DNA of 64,000 nt from Brucellaceae bacterium (GCA_020637775.1 JACKJV010000007.1:164802-228801), one strand, 5' to 3'; positions 11,703-20,175 are shown, counted from the first letter of the stretch. Made by a program: numbers and translations. Notes: generated from the letters alone by a model not told the origin.

Positions 11703-12738
11703 AGTATCCGTATTGATCAAGCTGGATTTGGCGCCCATTTCCTATCCTGTTTTATGAGTGTGTTTGCCAGCTCGATGAGCTTTCGCATGATAGCCGTTAA
11801 AGCGACTTTTGCTGGCTTTCCGGCTTTGCGCATCGCATTGTATTTCTGTTTCATGTCTGGATTGAAGCGGGTAGCGACGAGTGCGGGCATGTAGAGCGCG
11901 TCACGCAGGAATTTACGGCCACCCTGAATGAAGGCCTTGCCTCGCCATTGGCCCGATTGTCGGGTCATCGGGGCGAGCCCGGCAAGGCTGGCGGCTTGTT
12001 TGCGGTCCATCGCGCCGATTTCCGGGCACTCGATGAGGATGGTGGCTGCAACAACGGACCCGAGGCCGGGAATGGATTGCAGGATGTCGAGGGAGCGGGC
12101 CTGATCCCGCGACAGCCTGCTGGCGATCTCGGCGTCGATGGCTTTGAGCTGCCTGTCGAGCAAAGCCAGCTGCACTTTCGCCTGACGTCTGAGCAGGGAG
12201 AGCGTCTGGGTGGCAAGCCGGTTCTTCAGCCGCGTGCGCGCTTTGATCATGGCGGTGCGCGCGACCTGCAACTGTTTGAGATCATGGTGATCTTCGCTGG
12301 CAGGGCTGTCCGGTTGCAGATCCAGCGCCTCGCCCATCAAAGCCAGTACATGCGCGTCAACCGCATCGGTCTTGGCACGGGTTCCGCGGGCCTGGGCAAA
12401 GCGGCGGGCCTGTAACGGATTGACCTTCACCAAGGGCAGATCGCCAGAGCAGCGTTTCTCAAGCAGGCCATGATAAGCCCCCGTTGCCTCGTAGATCACC
12501 AGATCGGGCTGACTTGAACCGACCCAGCGCTTGAACGCAGTCAATCCCGCCGCCGAGTTCTCGAACCGGGCTGTCTGACCGGTCGCCGGACGGCAAACGT
12601 CAAGATGGGCTTTTGAGATGTCGATACCGATGCTATCTTTCATGGTCTTCGCGTGTCCTATGCTTGTCATGCAGGGCCAGAAGCCGCTGCGTATCCGTTC
12701 AGGCCTCATGCGAAGACGGTGGCCGATCACACTCTAGA
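11696..12738 (-). mobile_element. IS110-family insertion sequence (boundaries provisional)
   Basis: A DEDD transposase gene is flanked by an exact 8-bp direct repeat, ACTCTAGA, at 11696-11703 and 12731-12738, giving an element of about 1035 bp plus one repeat. IS110 elements lack terminal inverted repeats and recombine at a short shared core, so a short direct repeat is expected. The element abuts the Crp/Fnr gene. The transposase 3' side has only about 13 non-coding bases. The 5' side has 88 bases to the repeat, or up to 232 to the next gene if the true end is further right. Confidence 0.7.
11717..12643 (-). CDS. IS110-family transposase (DEDD recombinase)
   Basis: The product has 308 residues and is intact. 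The N-terminal RuvC-like domain has the acidic set Asp8 (IGIDISK), Glu52 (YEATGAY), Asp93 and Asp96 (KTDAVDAH). The C-terminal transposase domain has the helix-hairpin-helix-like IPGLGSVVAATIL and the catalytic Ser230 region GLAPMTRQSGQWRGK. The ATG at 12643 starts MKDSIGIDIS, the normal family start. The absence of frameshifts suggests a recent or active insertion. Confidence 0.93.
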   Translation of the reverse strand: MKDSIGIDISKAHLDVCRPATGQTARFENSAAGLTAFKRWVGSSQPDLVIYEATGAYHGLLEKRCSGDLPLVKVNPLQARRFAQARGTRAKTDAVDAHVLALMGEALDLQPDSPASEDHHDLKQLQVARTAMIKARTRLKNRLATQTLSLLRRQAKVQLALLDRQLKAIDAEIASRLSRDQARSLDILQSIPGLGSVVAATILIECPEIGAMDRKQAASLAGLAPMTRQSGQWRGKAFIQGGRKFLRDALYMPALVATRFNPDMKQKYNAMRKAGKPAKVALTAIMRKLIELANTLIKQDRKWAPNPA

Positions 12739-12875
12739 ACGGTCCATCGACGTCACTGTCCATGACCAAGCCGTTCGCGATCCAACCACCGCCACTGCCT
12801 GCCGTTTGAGCCGGCGGCAGTGGCTCCACCTTCGCAGAGAAGGCGGAAGAATCATAAGACAAGCGGAAATCCGGC
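12644..12875 (-). other. Non-coding stretch upstream of the transposase; bridge RNA candidate region
   Basis: These 232 bases hold no gene. In the IS110 group the bridge RNA is encoded at the transposase 5' end, which is this region. It contains an imperfect long hairpin near 12790-12825 (CCACTGCC...GGCAGTGG). Whether the RNA lies inside 12644-12738 or extends further cannot be decided by eye. Confidence 0.35.
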
Positions 12876-14891
12876 TCAGTCCTTGCGCCACGCCGCGCCC
12901 TTGCCCGGCTTGCCCTTTCCGCCCGGCTTTGCGGCGCCGCCATGCTTGGCCGGCTTGCCACCCTTCGGCCGGAAATCGCCCTTGCCCGGGCCGCTCCGGG
13001 CCGGCTTGTCGCCGAAATCCTCGCGCGCCCGCTTGGCCCTGAACGGCCGTTCGCCGGGTCCGCCCTGTCCGGCCCCGCCTTCGCCGTCAAACGGGCGCTT
13101 GCGGTGGCGGCCTTTGTCACGGCCCTCGCCGCCTTCCCCCTCGTGGGTCGCGCGCAGGGCCTGGCGTTCCCGCTTGCCGGGGCGCTTGCCATCCTGCCAA
13201 TCCTTCGCCCCGGCCTTCGGATATCCGCCCTTGCGGTCCTGCGGCTTGCCGCCCTTGCGATGCGGCCGGCGCGGCTCCGCATCCGGCCCCTCGCCATCGG
13301 CGGGCACGATACGGGCACCCTTGTCCAGCACCCCGGCCCTGGCCACGGCTGCGGCGAAGGCGTCTGCCGCGCCCGTTTCGATCTCGAACCGCGTTTCATG
13401 GTCAAGAATGCGGATGGAACCGACAGCCGCGCGCGTCACGCCGCCAGCCTTGCAGATGATCGGCAGGATCCAGCGCGGCTCTGCCGCCTGCTTGCGCCCG
13501 ATGGACAGCGAGAACCAGCGCCCGTCGGTGAAACGCGTGCTCGGACGCTCGCCCACCTCCTTGCGCGGCGGCAGGTCCGGCACCGCGTTGACTTCTTCCG
13601 GCGTCGGCATCGCCGCACGCTGCGCCCGGATCCATGCGGCCGCGATCTGCCTTGCGTCATTGCTTTCAAGCAGACGGTCCACCAGCACCGCCTCGTCCTG
13701 GTCGATGGGTGCCGAAAGCGCGGCGTCGCCCATCATGCGTTCCACCTGCAACGCATCCACGGCATCGGCTTCGGGCACGGCCATGAACTGCGCATTCACG
13801 CGCGCCGCCTTGAGCACGCGTTCGGCGCTGCGGCGGCGGTGATGCGGCGCGACGACAACCGAAACGCCCTTGCGGCCCGCCCGGCCCGTCCGGCCGGAGC
13901 GATGCAGCAGCGTTTCCGGGTTGCCCGGCAGGTCGGCATGGATGACGAGATCGAGATTGGGCAGGTCGATGCCACGCGCGGCGACATCCGTCGCCACGCA
14001 GACCCGCGCCCGGCCGTCGCGCATGGATTGCAGCGCATTGCTGCGCTCGGCCTGTGTCAGCTCTCCCGACAGGGCCACGACGGAAAAGCCGCGATTGGTC
14101 AGCCGCGAGGCCAGATGGCGCACCGCTTCGCGGGTCTGGCAGAAAATGATCGTGTTCTTGGAATCGAACCACAGCAGCGTGTTGACGACCGCATGGTCGC
14201 GCTCGTCCGGCCGCACCGGCATGACGCGGTAGTCGATATCGGCATGACGGTCTTCCTTGGACGCCAGGGCGATGCGCACAGCGTCGCGCTGATAGGTCCG
14301 CGCCAGCCTCTCGATGGGCGGTGCCACCGTGGCGGAAAAGAGAAGCGTACGCCGGTCGGTGGGCGCGGATTCGAGAATGAATTCCAGATCGTCCTTGAAG
14401 CCCAGATCCAGCATCTCGTCGGCCTCGTCCAGAACGGCGGCCTTGAGATGCGACAGGTCGAGCGAGCCTCGGGTGATGTGGTCGCGCAAGCGGCCGGGTG
14501 TACCGACGACGATATGCGCCCCTTCGCCCAGCGCGCGGAATTCGCGCCGGTAGTCCATGCCACCGATGCAGGAGGCAAAGCGCGCGCCGGTATCGGCGTA
14601 AAGCCATTCCAGTTCGCGGCGCACCTGCATGGCCAGTTCGCGCGTCGGCGCGATGGCCAGCGCCTGCGGCAGTGTATCCTCGCCCATGCGTTCGCCATCG
14701 GCCAGCAGCAGCGGTGCCAGCGCCAGCCCGAAAGCCACGGTCTTGCCGGACCCCGTCTGCGCCGAGACGAGCAGGTCGGCACCCAGCGCGCGCTCTTCCA
14801 GCATCGCGCCCTGCACGGGGGTAAGCGCGGAATAACCGCGGGCCTCAAGCGCTGCGCGCAACGGCGCGGCGATGGTATCGGGTAGTGTCAT
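12876..14891 (-). CDS. DEAD-box RNA helicase with DbpA-type RNA-binding domain
   Basis: The product has 671 residues from ATG 14891. RecA-like domain 1 has TPVQGAML (Q motif), AQTGSGKT (Walker A), PTRELAMQV, GTPGRLRDH, DEAD and SAT. Domain 2 ends in HRSGRTGRAGRKG. A DbpA RNA-binding domain follows at about 455-530 (DGRWFSLSIGRKQAAEPRWILPIIC...ITRAAVGSIRI-like). The last ~130 residues are a Lys/Arg/Gly-rich unstructured tail. DbpA proteins act in 50S ribosome assembly; the tail is much longer than in E. coli DbpA (about 457 residues), so I give no symbol. Confidence 0.93.
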   Translation of the reverse strand: MTLPDTIAAPLRAALEARGYSALTPVQGAMLEERALGADLLVSAQTGSGKTVAFGLALAPLLLADGERMGEDTLPQALAIAPTRELAMQVRRELEWLYADTGARFASCIGGMDYRREFRALGEGAHIVVGTPGRLRDHITRGSLDLSHLKAAVLDEADEMLDLGFKDDLEFILESAPTDRRTLLFSATVAPPIERLARTYQRDAVRIALASKEDRHADIDYRVMPVRPDERDHAVVNTLLWFDSKNTIIFCQTREAVRHLASRLTNRGFSVVALSGELTQAERSNALQSMRDGRARVCVATDVAARGIDLPNLDLVIHADLPGNPETLLHRSGRTGRAGRKGVSVVVAPHHRRRSAERVLKAARVNAQFMAVPEADAVDALQVERMMGDAALSAPIDQDEAVLVDRLLESNDARQIAAAWIRAQRAAMPTPEEVNAVPDLPPRKEVGERPSTRFTDGRWFSLSIGRKQAAEPRWILPIICKAGGVTRAAVGSIRILDHETRFEIETGAADAFAAAVARAGVLDKGARIVPADGEGPDAEPRRPHRKGGKPQDRKGGYPKAGAKDWQDGKRPGKRERQALRATHEGEGGEGRDKGRHRKRPFDGEGGAGQGGPGERPFRAKRAREDFGDKPARSGPGKGDFRPKGGKPAKHGGAAKPGGKGKPGKGAAWRKD

Positions 14892-15004
14892 CAATTGAAG
14901 GCTTTCGGAAATGGCCGGGAGCGATGCAAGCCGGCAGGGGCGAACAGCGCCCGTATCGTTGCCAGCCTCTTATGCCGGATCCGCGCCTTCGTCAATGGTT
15001 TTGG

Positions 15005-15036
15005 GGCCGGTCCGGCAAGGAGGCACCGGACCGGCC
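15005..15036. repeat. Perfect 11-bp hairpin between the GGDEF and helicase genes
   Basis: GGCCGGTCCGG (15005-15015) pairs exactly with CCGGACCGGCC (15026-15036) across a 10-base loop. There is no T run on either strand, so it is only possibly a terminator for the leftward GGDEF gene. Confidence 0.4.
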
Positions 15037-15051
15037 ACGGCCTGGCTGTCA

Positions 15052-15948
15052 TCAGGCGTTCTGTTTGATGGAGCGGTTCTGCATGCCGGCGAGGTCGGCG
15101 GCCGACGGTGCAAGACCTGGCGTTTCGGCCGGACCACGCGTTGCGGCGGCAAAGACCACGCGGTTCCGCCCCGCTTCCTTGGCATCGTAGAGTGTGCGGT
15201 CGGCAAGTGCGAGATCGCGGTCGAAATCGCCGCTCATCTGCACGACACCGGCGGAGAAGGTCACCGCATGCCCTTCGAGGATCGGTTTGGCTTCCACCGC
15301 CTTGCGCGCCCGGTTCATGGCCTCGATGGCTTCCGCCGCGCAGGACCGGCGCAGCAGCACGACGAATTCCTCGCCGCCCCATCGCGCCAAGAGGTCAGCC
15401 GATCGCAGGCTGTTGCGCAGCGTTCCCGCGACGTCGCGCAGCACGCGGTCGCCGGTCTCATGGCCAAAGGTGTCGTTGATCGACTTGAAGCGGTCGATGT
15501 CGAGAATGGCGAGCACCGCTGGCTTTTCCGCCGCAACGGCAGCAAGGAATGCGCGCCGGTTGGCCAGACCGGTCAGGGCGTCGGTGCTGGCCTGCCGCTC
15601 CACATCTGCCAGCAGGCTGTCAACCTTGCCGATGGACCAGCGCGCCGCATCGGCAAGCCGGCCGACCTCATCGGCCGACTGATGCGCGATGGGCAGGTGT
15701 TCACGCCGCTCCGCAAAGGCCTCCAGCGCGTGAGCGACGGCCACGACCGGGCGCAATTCGCGGTGCAGGAGCAGGATCGCCACCGCCGTTCCCGCCACTG
15801 TGGCAAGCGTCAGCCCGCCAAGCGCCGCGTAATCGACGGCGCGCGCCTGCACGGCACCGTGGATCACCGCGAAAATCAGCGGAAGATGCACACAGACAAA
15901 GGTGGTCAGGAAGAGGCGGGCGATGAAGTGATTTCGAAAGAAACGCAT
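15052..15948 (-). CDS. Membrane-bound diguanylate cyclase (HAMP-GGDEF)
   Basis: The enzyme makes cyclic-di-GMP from GTP at the inner membrane. From ATG 15948 (MRFFRNHF) it has 298 residues; an in-frame start at 15984 would add 12, and neither has a good ribosome site. There are two membrane segments at about 7-29 and 37-58, with almost no periplasmic domain, then a HAMP helix pair to about 115. The GGDEF domain at about 120-285 has the active site GGEEF and the inhibitory I-site RSAD five residues before it. There is no EAL domain. The signal sensed is unknown. Confidence 0.88.
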   Translation of the reverse strand: MRFFRNHFIARLFLTTFVCVHLPLIFAVIHGAVQARAVDYAALGGLTLATVAGTAVAILLLHRELRPVVAVAHALEAFAERREHLPIAHQSADEVGRLADAARWSIGKVDSLLADVERQASTDALTGLANRRAFLAAVAAEKPAVLAILDIDRFKSINDTFGHETGDRVLRDVAGTLRNSLRSADLLARWGGEEFVVLLRRSCAAEAIEAMNRARKAVEAKPILEGHAVTFSAGVVQMSGDFDRDLALADRTLYDAKEAGRNRVVFAAATRGPAETPGLAPSAADLAGMQNRSIKQNA

Positions 15949-16185
15949 GGAGGATCGGGAACCTGGGAATTCTGTCATTGACGGCATGCCGGCAGCGAGC
16001 CGGCCGGCGCAGTGCTCGGCCCGGTTGAACGGATGGCTGCACACAGGACCGGCAGCCGCTCAGGGAAAATCGCTCTGGACATGCCGGCAAGGGTCGGACC
16101 CGACCTTGGACAAACGGGTGTTGCCACCGGCCTTTCCGAGAAACCATATCCGTCCGAAAAAAGCGTTTTCTTGCTTGCTAAGATT

Positions 16186-17370
16186 CTAATCTTTTGCCGA
16201 TTCCGCGTTTTTCTGGCGATTGGATGTGCCCGGCGCCGTGCCTTCGAGTTTGGCGATGATTCCCAGCATCACCTCATCGGCTCCACCACCGATGGAGGCA
16301 AGACGGCCGTCGCGGAAGGCGCGGGAAACCGGATTGTCACGCGTATAACCCATGCCGCCCCAGTATTGCAGGCAGGAATCGGCCACTTCGCGCATCAGCC
16401 GGCCGCATTTCAGCTTGGCCATGGACGCCAGCCGCGTGACGTCCTTTCCGGCAACATATTGCTCCACCGCCGACCATGTCAGCGCCCTGAGCGCCTCCAC
16501 CTCCGTGCGCAGTTCGCCCAGCCGGAAATGGACGACCTGGTTGTCGAGCACCGGCTTGCCGAACACCGTGCGTTCGCGGGTATAGTCGATGGTCAGGTCG
16601 ATCAGCCGGTCCAGCGCCTTGATGGTGTTGGCCGCCGCCCACAGCCGCTCCTCCTGGAATTGCAGCATCTGGTATGTGAAGCCCATGCCCTCCTGGCCGA
16701 TCAGATTCGATGCCGGCACGCGCACCTCGTCGAAGAAGAGCTGCGCGGTATCGGAGGAATTCATGCCGATCTTGTGGATCTTCTGCCGGCTGATGCCCTT
16801 GGCGTCCATTGGCACCACGATCAGCGACTTGTTGCGATGCACCGGGCCATCCGAGGTGTTGGCCAGCAGGCAGCACCAGTCGGCTTTCATGCCGTTGGTT
16901 ATCCACATCTTGGTCCCGTTGATCACGAAATCGCCGCCATCGCGCCGTGCCGATGTCTTCACAGCGGAAACGTCCGACCCGCCGCCCGGCTCCGACACGC
17001 CGAGGCAGGCCACCATGTCGCCCGCGATTGTCGGCGCCAGCCAGGCTTTCTTGAGGTCTTCGGTGGCAAAGCGGTTGAGAGCCGGCGTGGCCATGTCGGT
17101 CTGGACACCGATGGCCATGGGAACCCCGCCACAGGCGATGAGGCCCAATTCTTCCGCCATGACCATGGAATAGGAGAAATCCAGCCCCAGGCCGCCATGC
17201 GCCGGATCGTATTTTATGCCGAGCAGCCCGAGATCGCCGAGCTTCCTGAAAAGCATGTGCGAGGGAAATTCCTCCGCCTCCTCCCAGGCGTCGACATGCG
17301 GGTTGATCTCCGTCTCCACGAAACGGGAAACGGTGTGGCGCAAGGCGTCATGTTCCGGCGTGAAAAGCAT
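16186..17370 (-). CDS. Acyl-CoA dehydrogenase
   Basis: This FAD enzyme oxidises an acyl-CoA to the trans-2-enoyl-CoA. It has 394 residues from ATG 17370 behind GGGAGGAA. Signature 1 is seen as ACLGVSEPGGGSDVSAVKT and the second as QYWGGMGYTRDNPVSRAFRDGR; the Glu and Arg environment resembles long- or branched-chain members. The substrate cannot be fixed by eye. It is divergent from an SCP2 protein, and a LiuR-like palindrome lies between the two starts, so fatty-acid or branched-chain acyl-CoA breakdown is likely. Confidence 0.92.
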   Translation of the reverse strand: MLFTPEHDALRHTVSRFVETEINPHVDAWEEAEEFPSHMLFRKLGDLGLLGIKYDPAHGGLGLDFSYSMVMAEELGLIACGGVPMAIGVQTDMATPALNRFATEDLKKAWLAPTIAGDMVACLGVSEPGGGSDVSAVKTSARRDGGDFVINGTKMWITNGMKADWCCLLANTSDGPVHRNKSLIVVPMDAKGISRQKIHKIGMNSSDTAQLFFDEVRVPASNLIGQEGMGFTYQMLQFQEERLWAAANTIKALDRLIDLTIDYTRERTVFGKPVLDNQVVHFRLGELRTEVEALRALTWSAVEQYVAGKDVTRLASMAKLKCGRLMREVADSCLQYWGGMGYTRDNPVSRAFRDGRLASIGGGADEVMLGIIAKLEGTAPGTSNRQKNAESAKD

Positions 17371-17424
17371 GGTTTTCCTCCCTCGACCGGCCGCCCGCAT
17401 TCGGGTTCGGACGGAAAAATCACG

Positions 17425-17440
17425 TTGACGTAAACGTCAA
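17425..17440. promoter_or_regulatory. LiuR-like palindromic operator
   Basis: TTGACGT-AA-ACGTCAA is a perfect 7-bp dyad midway between the divergent acyl-CoA dehydrogenase and SCP2 starts (55 and 60 bases away). It resembles sites described for the MerR-family regulator LiuR of acyl-CoA catabolism genes in proteobacteria. No liuR gene is in the window. Confidence 0.55.
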
Positions 17441-17499
17441 TCGCGGGCTAGATTAAACCAGATTTGTCCAAATCACCAGAACGGGAAGGATCACCGATC

Positions 17500-17781
17500 A
17501 TGACGATGGAAGAAATTGCCGCCCAGATGCGCGAAAAGGCCGCCGATACCACCTTGTCGAGCTCGGTGAAGTTCGATTGCGGCGCCGATGGCGTCATCCT
17601 CATCGACGGCAACACGGTCACGACCACCGACGGCGATGCCGATTGCACCATCAAGATGTCGAAATCCGATTTCGAGGACATGCTTGCCGGTGAACTCGAC
17701 CCGACCGCGGCCTTCATGCAGGGCAAGATCACGGTGGAAGGCGACATGTCCGTTGCCATGCAGCTTTCATCGCTGCTGTGA
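17500..17781 (+). CDS. SCP2 sterol-binding domain protein
   Basis: This small soluble lipid-carrier protein has 93 residues and is a single SCP2 domain (VKFDCGADGVILIDGNTVTTTDGDADCTIKMSKSDFEDMLAGELDPTAAFMQGKITVEGDMSVAMQLSSLL). ATG 17500 is preferred because GGGAAGGA precedes it. Such proteins bind acyl-CoAs or other hydrophobic ligands. Pairing with a divergent acyl-CoA dehydrogenase supports delivery of acyl substrates, which remains an inference. Confidence 0.92.
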   Translation: MTMEEIAAQMREKAADTTLSSSVKFDCGADGVILIDGNTVTTTDGDADCTIKMSKSDFEDMLAGELDPTAAFMQGKITVEGDMSVAMQLSSLL

Positions 17782-17825
17782 CCGGATAAGCCGGGCAACA
17801 AACCGGCACGCCCCGCACCGGAGAA

Positions 17826-17868
17826 GAAAAGGCCCGGACCGTGCCGCCAGCATGGTCCGGGCTTTCTT
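17826..17868. terminator. Bidirectional terminator between SCP2 and GNAT genes
   Basis: A perfect 9-bp stem (GCCCGGACC/GGTCCGGGC, 17832-17840 and 17854-17862) has an A run on the left and T-rich sequence on the right, so it can serve both convergent genes. Confidence 0.75.
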
Positions 17869-17894
17869 GTTCCGGAAGCGCGTTTGCTGCGCGA

Positions 17895-18470
17895 TCAGGC
17901 CGCCAGGCTGCGCCCCGGCCTTTGGCGGTGCGGCTCGGCGCGGCGCCCGCCGGAACGCAGGACGCCCGCCGCCCCGTCAAGCGCGCCGGCCTTGAGTTCC
18001 AGTGCCAGCAGACGATGCGGCTCATAAGGTCCGGGCATGGCCAGCGCGTTGGTCCTGTCGGCGGAAAAGCCGAAGCGCGAATAATACGCCGCATCGCCGA
18101 CAAGCAGGACCGCGCCATGGCCGAGCCCTGCGGCCCGTTCGATGGCATGGCGCATCAGTGCCGAGCCGATACCGGCGCTGTTCAGCGACGGATCGACGGC
18201 CAGCGGCCCGAGCAGCAAGGCCTGTGCATGGCCGGCCCGAACGTTCCACAGCCGCACGGTGCCGATGACTCGTCCCGCGCCATCGCGCGCGACGAAGGCC
18301 AGTCCCTCGGCCGGCAGGCGCCCGCGGCGCAGTTTCTCAGACGACTTGCGCCGCCAGCGCGGCCCCATGGCACTGTCCAGCAGCGCATCGCGCGCGGCCA
18401 TGTCAGCGGCGGTCTCGGCATGGATGGTGAAGAGGGGCGCAACGGGCGAAGGCGTGGCAAGGTCGGTCAT
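17895..18470 (-). CDS. GNAT acetyltransferase, YhbS-like
   Basis: The product has 191 residues from ATG 18470. It has N-terminal FTIHAETAADMAARDALLDSAMG and the acetyl-CoA motif LLLGPLAVDPSLNSAGIGSALMRHAIERA, followed by VLLVGDAAYYSRFGFSADR. This is the layout of the YhbS/COG3153 group. The acceptor is unknown. It sits 100 bases downstream of the ornithine decarboxylase on the opposite side of that gene's stop, reading the same way. Confidence 0.88.
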   Translation of the reverse strand: MTDLATPSPVAPLFTIHAETAADMAARDALLDSAMGPRWRRKSSEKLRRGRLPAEGLAFVARDGAGRVIGTVRLWNVRAGHAQALLLGPLAVDPSLNSAGIGSALMRHAIERAAGLGHGAVLLVGDAAYYSRFGFSADRTNALAMPGPYEPHRLLALELKAGALDGAAGVLRSGGRRAEPHRQRPGRSLAA

Positions 18471-18570
18471 GACGGCAGCTCCAGGGCCTGATCCGGACAA
18501 CAGGGATGCAAGCGCCCGCGCCCCGGCGGAATGCCGCCGGGACAGGGCAGGCCTGAACGGGATCGCCCGT

Positions 18571-19704
18571 TCAGATCACGTAGGATCGCAGCGGCTCGAA
18601 GCCGTTGAAGGCCACCGCCGAATAGGTGGTGGTATAGGCACCCGTGCCTTCGATCAGCACCTCGTCACCAATCGTCAGCGTGACCGGCAGCGGATACGGG
18701 GTCTTCTCGTAGAGCACGTCGGCGGAATCGCAGGTCGGTCCCGCCAGCACGCACGGCTCCATCGCATCGCCGTCGCGCGGCGTGACGATGGGATAGCGGA
18801 TCGCCTCGTCCATCGTCTCGGCCAGCCCGCCGAACTTGCCGATGTCGAGATAGACCCAGCGCACATTGTCATTGTCGGCCTTCTTCGAGACCAGCACCAC
18901 CTCGGCCTTGATGACACCGGCATTGCCGACCATGCCGCGGCCCGGCTCGATGATGGTCTCGGGCAACTGGTTGCCGAAATGCCTGCGCAGCGCGCCGAAG
19001 ATCGCCTGGCCATAGGCCTGCGCGGCCGGCACGTCCTTCAGGTAGCGGGTCGGGAAGCCGCCACCCATGTTGACCATCTTCAGGTGGATGCCCTGCTTGG
19101 CCAGCGAGGCGAAGACGCGGTGCGCATCGGCAAGCGCCCGGTCCCAGGCGGTCAGGTCGCACTGCTGCGAGCCGACATGGAAGGACACGCCATGGGATTC
19201 CAGCCCGAGCTGATGGGCATAGACCAGCACGTCGACCGCCATCTGCGGCACGCAACCGAACTTGCGCGACAGCGGCCATTCCGCGCCCTCGCCATCGGTC
19301 AGCACGCGGCAGAACACGCGCGCGCCCGGCGCGGCGCGGGCCACCTTTTCCACTTCCTCGGCGCAGTCGACCGCGAAAAGGCGGATGCCCAGTTCGAAGG
19401 CGCGCGCCACATCGCGTTCCTTCTTGATCGTGTTGCCATAGGAAATGCGGTCCGGTGTCGCGCCGGCATCCAGTGCCATCTCGATCTCCGCCACCGAGGC
19501 GCAATCGAAGGATGAGCCTTCGGAAGCCAGCAGACGCAGGATTTCGGGCGCCGGGTTGGCCTTCACGGCATAGAAGATGCGGCTGTCGGGCAGCGCCTTG
19601 CGAAAGGCGGCGAAATTGTCGCGCACGACGTCGAGATCGACGACGAGGCACGGGCCGGAGGGACGGCGGGTGGCAAGGAAATCGAGGATGCGCTGCGTGG
19701 CCAT
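18571..19704 (-). CDS. speC: Ornithine (lysine/ornithine) decarboxylase, alanine-racemase fold
   Basis: This PLP enzyme decarboxylates ornithine to putrescine. It has 377 residues from ATG 19704 (MATQRILDFLATRRP), preceded by CTGGAGA. Lys48 in YAVKANPAP binds PLP. HVGSQQC, NMGGGFPTRY, EPGRGMVG and the active-site-Cys loop GPTCDSADVLYE follow, as in eukaryote-like fold III ODCs. The frame is open far upstream, but that stretch is the leader RNA, not protein. In alphaproteobacteria this enzyme is often called SpeF or SpeC. With the homospermidine synthase at 45257 it would make homospermidine from ornithine. Confidence 0.94.
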   Translation of the reverse strand: MATQRILDFLATRRPSGPCLVVDLDVVRDNFAAFRKALPDSRIFYAVKANPAPEILRLLASEGSSFDCASVAEIEMALDAGATPDRISYGNTIKKERDVARAFELGIRLFAVDCAEEVEKVARAAPGARVFCRVLTDGEGAEWPLSRKFGCVPQMAVDVLVYAHQLGLESHGVSFHVGSQQCDLTAWDRALADAHRVFASLAKQGIHLKMVNMGGGFPTRYLKDVPAAQAYGQAIFGALRRHFGNQLPETIIEPGRGMVGNAGVIKAEVVLVSKKADNDNVRWVYLDIGKFGGLAETMDEAIRYPIVTPRDGDAMEPCVLAGPTCDSADVLYEKTPYPLPVTLTIGDEVLIEGTGAYTTTYSAVAFNGFEPLRSYVI

Positions 19705-20141
19705 CGGGTTTCTCCAGTGCGGCTGGAAAGCCGCTTCATTCGAAGCTGCCCCGGCGCCGTCTGCTGGCAGCCTCGGGCATTGGACAAAGGGCATGCGGTC
19801 ACGCCATTGGAACCAGCCGGTGGAGACCCCGGAACCAAGGAATGCCGTCATGCGGCGAAGGACAAACCGCCCCTTGAGGGAGCGACCATCCGCTTTGTCT
19901 GCCATTGATTGGAGGGAGAACCCGTCCGCACATCCGGCAATGAAGGTGTGCCTCTTCAGTAACCCCGGCCTGTGGACAGCCGGCAGACACCAGAAAGGCC
20001 CGCACCGTCGTTGCTTCAAGATGTCCTCGCCTGTCCAGTTGGCCGGACGGACGACCGGAGGGGTTAGCTCCGGGTACCTTACCGTGTCCTCCACCTTTCG
20101 GAGGACCGGCGGACACCCACAGGCACGTGCGACTTTGGGCA
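19705..20141 (-). ncRNA. Long structured 5' leader of the ornithine decarboxylase; candidate speF RNA motif
   Basis: A strong promoter at 20147-20175 places the transcript start near 20140, giving a leader of about 435 nt with no recognisable protein. A speF RNA motif of about 400 nt upstream of ornithine decarboxylase genes is known in alphaproteobacteria; I assign by position and length, not by alignment. Visible structure includes a 7-bp hairpin (GTCCTCC/GGAGGAC at 20086-20106) near the 5' end. Another is a GCGGCT/AGCCGC hairpin at 19719-19734, directly before the ribosome site (19711-19717). The SD-adjacent hairpin suggests translational control, probably by polyamines. Confidence 0.65.
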
Positions 20142-20146
20142 TCCGG

Positions 20147-20175
20147 GATATAGTGAAATTCGCCCCCCGCTTCAA
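20147..20175 (-). promoter_or_regulatory. Sigma-70 promoter of the ornithine decarboxylase leader
   Basis: Reading leftward, TTGAAG (20175-20170) is followed by a 17-base spacer and TATATC (20152-20147). It is 75 bases from the divergent LysR start, so the two may share control. Confidence 0.65.

Noticed and set aside
12942..14885. Plus-strand open frame of 647 codons opposite the DEAD-box helicase.
   Set aside because: The minus strand carries all helicase motifs in order; the plus-strand product has none.
19705..20175. N-terminal extension of the ornithine decarboxylase by about 157 codons in the same open frame.
   Set aside because: The extension has no homology to the enzyme family, lies after a good promoter, and contains RNA hairpins. 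The normal 377-residue protein starts at 19704 with its own ribosome site.
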